Below, piece by piece: positions 15,360 through 21,351 of a stretch of DNA of 22,059 bases (position 1 is its first letter; each line of letters starts with the position of its first letter). A program made the position numbers and the translations under genes. The stretch covers positions 1-22,059 of IMG/VR virus record IMGVR_UViG_3300045286_000009; one strand, 5' to 3'. Below the pieces are notes generated by a model that made no database searches, was not told the DNA's origin, and was given only the letters and a program-made list of their open reading frames with translations. The stretch is from a virus.

Positions 15360-17024
15360 TCAAGCTGGCAGCCCCAGGTTCGCCGGGGCCTGCGTGGGTG
15401 AACTGCCGGCCAGCGATGCGGCCTGCGCGAAGTCCTTGGCCGCCGATGCAGCCACCGGTGCAGCGTTGAGCAGTTGCTGCTGCTGGACCTGCTGGGCGCG
15501 CTGCTCGGCCAGTGCGGTGGCTTCCTCGTCGGTGCGCAGAGAGCGCTGCGGGAAGCCGCCGACGTCGAGCAGCCGGCGCGCGGCGTCGTGCATATCCACC
15601 AGGCCCAGCACGGTCTGGTCGAACTGGGCGATGGCTCCCAAGGCCTGGATGCCCTGCATGATCGCGATGCCTTGCCCGGCCTGCTGCGCCTGGTTCAGCG
15701 GCGACTGGTACTCGATCTTGTACTGCGCGCCGGCCTTGGCCAGAACCGGCGGCAGCGGTGGCAGTGCGCCGTTCATGGACAGGATGTCGAGTTCGCGCTC
15801 GATCAGCGGGCCGCCGACCTCGGACTGCATCCGGCCCATCGTCGGCGCCAGGAGCTGGCCCTTCTCCTGCGCGCGCAGCATCGCCTCGGTTGCGGTGATC
15901 TGCGGCTCTTCGACCAGGATGCGAAACAGCGTCACGAAGAAGGCGTCGTTGATCGCCTCGCGCTCGCGGTCCATGATCTCCAGGCCGATGTCCACCCGGC
16001 CGCCACTCTCGAACGGGCGCGCGAGCGGGTTGCCGTTGCTGTCCAGGTAGCCGTGGTTCAGCGCTCCGCTGCGCAGGTCGAACGCCTGCAGCGAGTCGTC
16101 CAGCACGGTCATCAACGGCGGGTCGACGACCTTCTGCGCCGCGCGCAGGATCGTCTTTTTCATCTCGTTCAGGGTCTTGATGGTCGGCAGAACCTTCATC
16201 GCCGGGCCGCGGCCGTAGACCTCGCGCGGAGCCGTCTCGAAGCGCGGCACGCAGAACGGGAACGTGCGGTAGCCGCTCTCGCTGACCGTGCTCTTGGTCA
16301 TCACCTCGATGTAGCAGGACCGAAAGCGCTTGCCCTTGGTTGGGTGCGCAAAGGCCGCCGGTTTGTAGTCCTGGTTCTCCTCGCACACATGCAGGAACCA
16401 GAACTTGGCCATCGGCGTTTTCTCGGCCGCGGCGCGCACGCCTTCGGACAGACGTGCCGGGTCGAACATGCTCACGGCCTGGCGCGCGGTCAGTTCGAAC
16501 TTGCGGTGCAGCCGGTTGATGCGGCCGTGCGGGTCTTCGGTGAGGTACGTCTCGGCCAGCGGGAACGACTTGTAGCGGATGCCGATGCCAACCACGTCGT
16601 CCACGTACAGGATGCCGGTGCCGAACGCGCCGACGTCGGCCACGATTTCGCCCAGCTGCGCCTGGAAGTTAGCGTGCGGGCTGTAGCGCACGCGGAAGAG
16701 CAGCTCGTTGACCTCCTCGAACCAGCGCTTGGCCGCGGGGTCGTCGGCGATCTTTGGGTCCGGGTGCGTCAGGCGGTGGTACTGCTGCGTCGCCGGGAAC
16801 GCCATCGAGATGACGGCGGCCACGAACTTGGGCAGCGCCAGCTGTGCCGTGTCGTCGAAGATGCGCTGCGTGCGTTTGTCGCCTTCGGGGCGTACGCGCT
16901 GCTGGAAGTAGTTGGAGTTCGGCCGGACGAGTTCGGACACCTCGCGCCAGTGCGCTTCCCAGACGCCGCGCGTCGACTCCAGCTGCTGCTGCAGTTCGAG
17001 CAGCGCTTCGGCGTTGGCGTCCAT
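15360..17024 (-). CDS. Portal protein (head-tail connector, 554 aa)
   Basis: The protein shows the podovirus head-to-tail connector pattern: an N-terminal helix (WEAHWREVSELVRPNSNYFQ, residues 21-40), RTQRIFDDTAQLALPKFVAAV, and near residue 255 the sequence RTFPFCVPRFETAPREVYGR followed by GPAMKVLPTIKTLNEMKKTIL, diagnostic of this family. Residues past 450 are Gln/Ala-rich. The portal dodecamer is the DNA entry channel at the capsid vertex and docks the terminase and the gp11-like adaptor. The ATG at 17024 follows the upstream TGA by 7 bases; the ribosome binding site is weak, so coupling is likely. Length is typical. Confidence 0.92.
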   Translation of the reverse strand: MDANAEALLELQQQLESTRGVWEAHWREVSELVRPNSNYFQQRVRPEGDKRTQRIFDDTAQLALPKFVAAVISMAFPATQQYHRLTHPDPKIADDPAAKRWFEEVNELLFRVRYSPHANFQAQLGEIVADVGAFGTGILYVDDVVGIGIRYKSFPLAETYLTEDPHGRINRLHRKFELTARQAVSMFDPARLSEGVRAAAEKTPMAKFWFLHVCEENQDYKPAAFAHPTKGKRFRSCYIEVMTKSTVSESGYRTFPFCVPRFETAPREVYGRGPAMKVLPTIKTLNEMKKTILRAAQKVVDPPLMTVLDDSLQAFDLRSGALNHGYLDSNGNPLARPFESGGRVDIGLEIMDREREAINDAFFVTLFRILVEEPQITATEAMLRAQEKGQLLAPTMGRMQSEVGGPLIERELDILSMNGALPPLPPVLAKAGAQYKIEYQSPLNQAQQAGQGIAIMQGIQALGAIAQFDQTVLGLVDMHDAARRLLDVGGFPQRSLRTDEEATALAEQRAQQVQQQQLLNAAPVAASAAKDFAQAASLAGSSPTQAPANLGLPA

Positions 17025-17031
17025 GCGCGGA

Positions 17032-17355
17032 TCAGCCGGCGCTGGTGGCCGGGATGCCGACTGCGCTGCAGACGACGCCGGTCTCGGCGCCGGCCGTGGC
17101 GCGCATCGGGCCAGCCGGCGCGCGGAAGTTCGCCGTCTTGCCGGCGGCGGTGATGCCGATGTCCGTGGTCGATGCGTACTGCGTCAGGTTGCACCACACG
17201 CCGCCCGGCCCCAGGATCTGCAGGCCGATGGCGCCGCCGCCGCTCTTGGCCTCGACCAGCAGCATCCCGTCGCCGCCGGGCCAGTCGAACTGCGTACCGT
17301 TGCCGGTCTGCGTGCCGCCCGCAGCCATCAAGTCGAGTCGGATTCGTCGTGCCAT
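17032..17355 (-). CDS. Small protein upstream of the portal gene (107 aa)
   Basis: The protein starts MARRIRLDLMAAGGTQTGNG and has short strands separated by Gly-rich turns (GDGMLLVEAKSGGGAIGLQI, GGVWCNLTQYASTTDIGI, NFRAPAGPMRATAG), suggesting a small beta-sandwich. GGGAG about 9 bases before the ATG at 17355 is a good ribosome binding site. It sits between terminase and portal with the same strand and tight spacing, as small head proteins often do. I do not recognise a named family; a capsid-associated role is inferred from position only. Confidence 0.68.
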   Translation of the reverse strand: MARRIRLDLMAAGGTQTGNGTQFDWPGGDGMLLVEAKSGGGAIGLQILGPGGVWCNLTQYASTTDIGITAAGKTANFRAPAGPMRATAGAETGVVCSAVGIPATSAG

Positions 17356-17359
17356 GTTG

Positions 17360-17662
17360 TCAGCTCCCGAGCAGCCGCGCCGCGTTCACGACGGGCTGCG
17401 TGTCGCCGGGCTGGCCGGCAAGAATGGTCGCGGCCATGCCGCGGCGTCGCCTCAGTTCGTCGGCCGTGTCCTGGGCTTTCGCTTCGGCCTGGTTGATCGT
17501 CGGCGCCTGCGGTGCCGTGGGCTGCTGCACGCCTTTGGGCGTGTACAGCTTGAGCGGGTCATTGCGGAACGTCCAGGACGTGCCCGGGTCGACCCAGCGC
17601 AGCAACTTGTCGTCGCCGATCATGTTGCCGATCTTTGCGAGCGAGGAAAGACCGAATCCCAC
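17360..17662 (-). CDS. Small phage protein with C-terminal RRRRGMAATIL motif (100 aa)
   Basis: The N-terminal half is GFGLSSLAKIGNMIGDDKLL then SWTFRNDPLKLYTPKG; a Pro/Gln/Ala-rich linker follows; the C-terminal part reads ADELRRRRGMAATILAGQPGD. A short Arg-rich segment followed by a TIL(T/A)G motif is common in small podovirus proteins encoded near the portal (family recollection), whose role is thought to be structural. The start is a GTG at 17662 without a clear ribosome binding site; the frame has no ATG between the upstream stop and residue 14. A 60-base gap separates it from the terminase gene, with nothing else recognisable in it. Confidence 0.68.
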   Translation of the reverse strand: MGFGLSSLAKIGNMIGDDKLLRWVDPGTSWTFRNDPLKLYTPKGVQQPTAPQAPTINQAEAKAQDTADELRRRRGMAATILAGQPGDTQPVVNAARLLGS

Positions 17663-17722
17663 GGTGCACCGCGATCTTGAGGAAGCCCAAGATACCGCGC
17701 GCGCGTTGGCATGGTCTTAACC

Positions 17723-19102
17723 TCAGTCGTCCATGATGGCGCGGGATGGGCGCGCTGCTCGGTCGGGTGGACTCCAAAACGGACGCCTTCCACGTGCCAG
17801 GTAGCGCATCGCGTCGGCCGTGTTGCTGGTCCAGTCGTGCAGCGGGTTGTCGCTCATGCGCTGGTTCTTTTCGTCCCAGACGCGGCGGTACTGGCGAAGC
17901 GCGTCGAGCGCGCGCTCCATCCTGCGGTTAGCCTCGTCCTGCGTTTCGCCACGGAACGGCAGCGGCTGCGTGTTGAACTCCAGCAGCGGCATCAGCTGGC
18001 GCACGGCCTGGATGCCGGTCTGCACTTGCGGGTCACGGTCCAGCACCCGGATCGGCCGCACACCCAGCGCTTTGGCGTTGGCCTCCAGGCTGGTGCCGCC
18101 GATGTCGCGGATGTTGCCGTGGCCACCGTCGTGCGGCCAGATGTGCTCGGCGAAGGCGTACTCGCGTTCCCGCAGCTTGGCCGCGTACCAGTCGACGCCG
18201 ACACCGGACCCCTCCAGCACGTCGATCAGGCGCACCCGGCCGCCGGGAGGCTGCTGGTAGAACCAGATGACGGTGGTGTCGTTGTAGCCGATGTCCCAGG
18301 CGGTGGCCACGGGCAGATGCGGAAGCCACTGGTACTGCGGCCCGATTCGGTTCTCGGCTTGCGCTCGGGTCATGTGCGCGCCATAGTAGGCGCCAGGTAT
18401 CGCCGCGTTGAAGTCGCATCGGTACTCCTGCGCGATGATGGCCTCTGCCTCTTTCTCGCCCCGCTCGGCCGTCAGCTCGCGCAGTTCGCGCTGGATCACG
18501 TCGGGTCCAATGGCGCCGGTGTCTTCCACGGCCAGCACTTGGCCGAACCACTCCGGCGCGTTCTGCTGCGCGTAGCCCACCAACTTGGCGAAGTGGTTGT
18601 TGCCCCGCGGCGTGCTGATGAACACGGCCCAGCCGCCGTTCTCGGCCAGGATCGGGCGGATGAAAGCCCAGCTGCTCGGGTCGCTCAGTGCGTACTCGGA
18701 GAAGATCACACCCCGCGGCGGCGATCCCACCAGCGCGTTGTAGTTGTCCGAGCCCACGACCTGCCACGTGCTGCCGTTCTTGAACCGGATCAGCATGTCC
18801 TGCTCGCGCGTGGTGGCGCGGATCTCGACGGGGAAAGCGTCGTCGATGCGTCTACGGCCGGTGGCAGGGTTAACCGCGTCCCAGATGGCTTTGCGCGCCT
18901 GGTTCTGCTGCGGCAGCATGTGCCAGTAGTTGCCCGGCAGCAGCATGGCCTCGCGCGCGGCCCAGTGCAGGCAGACGTCATCCTTGCCCGCGCGCCGGTG
19001 CCAGGCCAGCGCAAGCCGCTTGCACCCACCTTCGAGCGCGGCCCATGCCGGCATCTGGTACGGCCGCGGTCGCCAGCCGTTGTGGGGAAGGATGATGTTC
19101 AC
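17723..19102 (-). CDS. terL: Terminase large subunit (459 aa)
   Basis: This is the DNA-packaging motor. The ATPase domain shows a Walker A-like motif HRRAGKDD (Lys40), Walker B GVIFSEYA (131-138, Glu136) and the coupling motif ISTPRG (about 162-167). The nuclease domain has AWDIGYND (Asp270) and, near the end, HDWTSNTADAMRY (Asp423, Asp430), the acidic residues expected for the RNase H-like active site. It cuts concatemeric DNA and pumps it through the portal. The start is a GTG at 19102 overlapping the small-subunit TGA (GTGA). Length is normal and all motifs are intact, so the protein should be active. Confidence 0.94.
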   Translation of the reverse strand: MNIILPHNGWRPRPYQMPAWAALEGGCKRLALAWHRRAGKDDVCLHWAAREAMLLPGNYWHMLPQQNQARKAIWDAVNPATGRRRIDDAFPVEIRATTREQDMLIRFKNGSTWQVVGSDNYNALVGSPPRGVIFSEYALSDPSSWAFIRPILAENGGWAVFISTPRGNNHFAKLVGYAQQNAPEWFGQVLAVEDTGAIGPDVIQRELRELTAERGEKEAEAIIAQEYRCDFNAAIPGAYYGAHMTRAQAENRIGPQYQWLPHLPVATAWDIGYNDTTVIWFYQQPPGGRVRLIDVLEGSGVGVDWYAAKLREREYAFAEHIWPHDGGHGNIRDIGGTSLEANAKALGVRPIRVLDRDPQVQTGIQAVRQLMPLLEFNTQPLPFRGETQDEANRRMERALDALRQYRRVWDEKNQRMSDNPLHDWTSNTADAMRYLARGRRPFWSPPDRAARPSRAIMDD

Positions 19103-19491
19103 TTGGTCAGGTTCTGCACCGTTACCGTCAGCGGGTTGTCGGCGTCGCCACCGATGGCCAGCTTGTCGCCATATCGGCGCGGGTTCCGAATCGCAGCCCG
19201 GCGCGCGCAGTGCTGCTCGATGGCCCTGGCGCGCGCAATCTCGGCGTTGTCCGACAGCGCCTGCAGCAAGGTTTCGAGTCCGCGGTCAAGCCATGACTCG
19301 GCGCTGCGTTCCATGGCCTCTTTCGCGCGCGCGGAGCGTTCAGGATTGGCGTGCAGCCAGTAGTTCAGCAGCGCCACCGAAACGCCGATGTTCTGCGCGA
19401 TTTCCGTCTGCGAACGCCCGGTCCCCATCTCGCCGAAGATCCAGTCTTCGCCCTTGGCCTCGATGGCGTCCTGTGCCGGGCGCTTGGCCAT
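19099..19491 (-). CDS. terS: Terminase small subunit (130 aa)
   Basis: A basic protein with a helix-turn-helix near residues 24-48 (TGRSQTEIAQNIGVSVALLNYW) and a C-terminal sequence RNPRRYGDKLAIGGDADNPL of the kind found in small terminase proteins. Its position directly upstream of the large subunit, with an overlapping GTGA junction, supports the call. It recognises the packaging site and hands DNA to the large subunit. I chose the ATG at 19491, which shares a base with the upstream TGA; a GTG one codon earlier is possible. Confidence 0.87.
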   Translation of the reverse strand: MAKRPAQDAIEAKGEDWIFGEMGTGRSQTEIAQNIGVSVALLNYWLHANPERSARAKEAMERSAESWLDRGLETLLQALSDNAEIARARAIEQHCARRAAIRNPRRYGDKLAIGGDADNPLTVTVQNLTK

Positions 19492-19745
19492 CACATCGCC
19501 CGATCACCCGGCAGCCGCTCGACATCAAACCCACCCGGTGCCGTAGGCCGCGTGAGTCCCGCATCCTTCACCCGCAACTTCCCCGCCCTGATGGCGTAGA
19601 ACTTCGCGCACTCGGTGACCATCGTGATGAAGCCGCCGAAATCGTCGAAGAAGCCGGTGAACCTGCACCCGTTGATCTCCATCACGAACTGCCAGGCCCC
19701 AACGTGCACCAGGCTGCGCGCGATGCTCACGTCGCTGATCCTCAT
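19491..19745 (-). CDS. Small unknown protein upstream of terminase (84 aa)
   Basis: The protein reads MRISDVSIARSLVHVGAWQF, then EINGCRFTGFFDDFGGFITMVTEC and KFYAIRAGKLRVKDAG. It is a compact mixed alpha/beta protein with no recognised motif. The ATG at 19745 overlaps the previous stop (ATGA) and its own stop overlaps the terminase small-subunit start. Coupling to both neighbours makes translation likely. Function is unknown. Confidence 0.65.
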   Translation of the reverse strand: MRISDVSIARSLVHVGAWQFVMEINGCRFTGFFDDFGGFITMVTECAKFYAIRAGKLRVKDAGLTRPTAPGGFDVERLPGDRAM

Positions 19746-19918
19746 ACGACCCCCATCTGTCGCGCCACCTGAACCAGGTCCTGCACCCGGCGCCGGATGT
19801 AGAACCCGTATCGGTTGGCCTCGTAGTAGCGCCGGTTCTTGGCCTTGCGCAGTTCCTCGCGCGTTGGCTTGCGCGTGATCTGCTCGATGGTCTGGGCGAC
19901 GTGTTCGATGGCGTTCAT
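19742..19918 (-). CDS. Small basic protein (58 aa)
   Basis: The product starts MNAIEHVAQTIEQITRKPTR and continues RKAKNRRYYEANRYGFYIRR, giving two positively charged helices, which would suit nucleic-acid binding. GGAGGTGA lies a few bases before the ATG at 19918, and that ATG overlaps the RusA stop (ATGA). The longer frame to 19981 lies inside the RusA gene and adds a spurious Gly/Arg-rich leader. The family is not recognised. Confidence 0.66.
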   Translation of the reverse strand: MNAIEHVAQTIEQITRKPTREELRKAKNRRYYEANRYGFYIRRRVQDLVQVARQMGVV

Positions 19919-20262
19919 GCCTTCACCTCCAGCCGGGCCGCGTAGAACTTCGGTGCGCCACGCTCCTGCGCGTACTCCCACTTCACGCGCGAATCCCTGT
20001 CGTCGACCTTCAGCCAGTCCGCGACCCCGTCACGCATGGCCTTGAACGCCGAACGCAGGTTGTCGTCGTCGAGTTCCCTCGGCGCGATGCGGGTCAACTT
20101 CACAACCACCGGGCCGAGTCCTGGCCCATCTGGCGCAGCATGCTTCAACTCAGCCCAGGCCAGCAAACGCTGCCGCTTCGTCTGGGTGGCCTTCGCTGCC
20201 CAGTGCAGCCGCTGGTTGGCCACGCTGACCACCTTGACGGGGATGGTGACGGCCAGGTGCAT
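19915..20262 (-). CDS. rusA: RusA-family Holliday junction resolvase (115 aa)
   Basis: The start MHLAVTIPVKVVSVANQRLHW and the motif ELDDDNLRSAFKAMRDG (Asp65, Asp66, Asp67, Asn68, Lys74) followed by ADWLKVDDRDS (Asp87, Asp88) are the RusA family signature; the Asp residues bind Mg2+ in the dimeric active site. It cuts four-way junctions and branched DNA made during phage replication and recombination, which helps prepare DNA for packaging. The ATG at 20262 shares a base with the upstream TGA and has GGAGG about 8 bases before it; a GTG at 20277 is disfavoured because that ribosome binding site would fall inside the coding region. Length is normal. Confidence 0.88.
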   Translation of the reverse strand: MHLAVTIPVKVVSVANQRLHWAAKATQTKRQRLLAWAELKHAAPDGPGLGPVVVKLTRIAPRELDDDNLRSAFKAMRDGVADWLKVDDRDSRVKWEYAQERGAPKFYAARLEVKA

Positions 20263-20774
20263 CACACCGGCCTCCACTCAAACACGCTAGCCGCCGGCAT
20301 CTGCTGCTTCCAGCTGCGCCCGATCCTGGCCTTGCGGATGGCGTTCGGGCTGCAGCCGAATTCGATGCCCAGCTCCGTGTTCGTCACGCTGGCCGGCCGC
20401 GACCTGATGTCCGCCGCCTTCTCGAAGTCCAGCACCGTGCGCCCCATGCGCTCGAAGTGCCGCACCCGTGCCATGTACTCGCCGGCCTGCATGCGCCGGC
20501 CGCGGTTGTAGGTCCGCTTCTGCACCGACCCGTACCGCGCAACGATCAGGTGCTCCGGGTTCAGGCACAGCCGGTTGACGCACCGGGTCGTGACCACGTG
20601 CTTGGCCGGGATCTCGCGCCCCTGCAGCACCTGGACGATGTACCGGGCCGTCAACCACTGCTTGCCGCCGATGTTGGCCTGCGGGTATCCGCCGCCGTTC
20701 AGCCCAAGCTTCCAGTGCCAGCAATCGCCGCACTCCTCGACGTACATCGGCAACGACTCCAGGGACAGTTTCAA
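20262..20774 (-). CDS. HNH-endonuclease-like protein with C-terminal helix-turn-helix (170 aa)
   Basis: The N-terminal part has Cys pairs and an aromatic core (VEECGDCWHWKLG), a GGGYPQANIGGKQW strand pair and REIPAKHVVTTRC then RLCLNPEHLI, the scaffold of HNH_3-type nucleases. Where the family usually has V-x-H-x-C, this protein reads VVTTRC, so the first catalytic His appears to be Thr. The C-terminal 50 residues (ADIRSRPASVTNTELGIEFG, SPNAIRKARIG) resemble a helix-turn-helix. The start is a TTG at 20774 overlapping the TGA upstream, with AAGGAG about 9 bases before it; an ATG nine codons later (MYVEECG) is an alternative. HNH proteins near terminases can assist packaging (family knowledge); loss of the His would favour a DNA-binding role. 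Confidence 0.75.
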   Translation of the reverse strand: MKLSLESLPMYVEECGDCWHWKLGLNGGGYPQANIGGKQWLTARYIVQVLQGREIPAKHVVTTRCVNRLCLNPEHLIVARYGSVQKRTYNRGRRMQAGEYMARVRHFERMGRTVLDFEKAADIRSRPASVTNTELGIEFGCSPNAIRKARIGRSWKQQMPAASVFEWRPV

Positions 20775-21061
20775 GCGCTCGCTCCTTCGTTCCTCGGTTG
20801 CGGGCAGTCCTTCGACAGGTGCCCTTCCATGCCGCAGTAGCAGCAGCGCAGCACGCCATCGGACAGCGGCCCCTGCAGCGGCTTGATGTTCCTCACCACC
20901 TGGCGCGCCCATGCCAGCGCGTAGGCGTCGACAGGGCTGCCGGTGCCGGCGATGTCCACGACCCGCTGGGCGGCGATGCGGAACAGCTCGCGCCGCTCCT
21001 GCCACTGGCGCCGGACCTCGGGCGGGCATTCGTCCAGGTCGGCAACGTCGGCGGCCATCAT
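20771..21061 (-). CDS. CCHC zinc-knuckle protein (96 aa)
   Basis: The N-terminal 60 residues are helical (CPPEVRRQWQERRELFRIAAQ, VDAYALAWARQVVRNIK). At residues 73-86 the sequence CCYCGMEGHLSKDC fits the zinc-knuckle spacing C-x2-C-x4-H-x4-C (Cys73, Cys76, His81, Cys86), a single-stranded nucleic-acid binding motif known mainly from retroviral Gag and eukaryotic RNA-binding proteins. GGAG about 9 bases upstream supports the ATG at 21061, which overlaps the previous TGA; a second ATG follows immediately. Lying between the replication helicase and the nuclease genes, it may bind single-stranded phage DNA or RNA. Confidence 0.72.
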   Translation of the reverse strand: MMAADVADLDECPPEVRRQWQERRELFRIAAQRVVDIAGTGSPVDAYALAWARQVVRNIKPLQGPLSDGVLRCCYCGMEGHLSKDCPQPRNEGASA

Positions 21062-21351
21062 TTCGGCTGCTCCGGTTGGCCGGCGATCCAGGCGGCGAAG
21101 CGGGGGTCTTTCATCAACTTCGACTTCAACCCCTGGTCGCTGACCGTGATGGTGACGGTCCGTAGCTCAAGCGAAGGACTGTCACTGTCACGGTCTACCG
21201 TGACGTCACGCACGCGAGTGTCACGGCGTGACAGCGTGACATCCCCTCCGTAGGAGGGGCGCGCGCGCGCGAGAGTGTCACGCCCAGTGTTTGTCACGTT
21301 TTGCGCTTCTTCTGTCACGGTATGCTGTTTGTCTGTCACGGCACGCCTCAT
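21058..21351 (-). CDS. Small protein whose gene carries the TGTCACG repeat array (97 aa)
   Basis: The ATG at 21351 overlaps the helicase stop (ATGA). The first 70 residues are low-complexity and rich in Val-Thr, Arg-Asp and Asp (AVTDKQHTVTEEAQNVTNTG), because the DNA consists largely of CGTGACA repeats read in several codon phases. The C-terminal 23 residues (LKSKLMKDPRFAAWIAGQPE) look like an ordinary helical protein end. No strong ribosome binding site is seen, so coupling to the helicase is likely. A start further upstream at 21465 would lie inside the helicase gene. The coding sequence seems constrained by a DNA-level function, as with lambda O, whose gene contains the origin iterons (known precedent). 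Confidence 0.6.
   Translation of the reverse strand: MRRAVTDKQHTVTEEAQNVTNTGRDTLARARPSYGGDVTLSRRDTRVRDVTVDRDSDSPSLELRTVTITVSDQGLKSKLMKDPRFAAWIAGQPEQPK
21180..21340. repeat. Array of TGTCACG / CGTGACA repeats (candidate origin or operator array)
   Basis: Eight exact copies of the heptamer occur in 161 bases: plus orientation at 21186, 21219, 21276, 21292, 21313 and 21334, and inverted at 21227 and 21235. Three more differ at one base (21180, 21199 inverted, 21204). Two are head-to-head palindromes: CGTGACGTCACG at 21199-21210, and TGTCACG-g-CGTGACA at 21219-21233. The last copies on the right are spaced 16, 21 and 21 bases, near multiples of a helical turn. The copies fall in several codon phases of the gene they lie in, so the protein sequence does not explain them. 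Confidence 0.8.
21243..21271. repeat. Perfect 7-bp inverted repeat next to an alternating GC tract
   Basis: CCCCTCC-GTA-GGAGGGG (21243-21259) is a perfect hairpin-forming inverted repeat. It runs straight into GCGCGCGCGCGCG (21259-21271), 13 bases of alternating purine-pyrimidine. Both sit between the left (mostly inverted) and right (directly repeated) halves of the TGTCACG array. Such elements can extrude a cruciform or adopt Z-form under negative supercoiling; that behaviour is inferred here. Confidence 0.7.

Noticed and set aside
15474-17153. A 559-codon open frame on the plus strand opposite the portal gene
   Set aside because: The composition is that of an antisense shadow (Arg/His/Leu/Val-rich), while the minus strand encodes a clearly recognisable portal protein.
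17711-19363. A 550-codon open frame on the plus strand opposite the terminase genes
   Set aside because: No motif is present, and the large and small terminase subunits with intact motifs are on the other strand.
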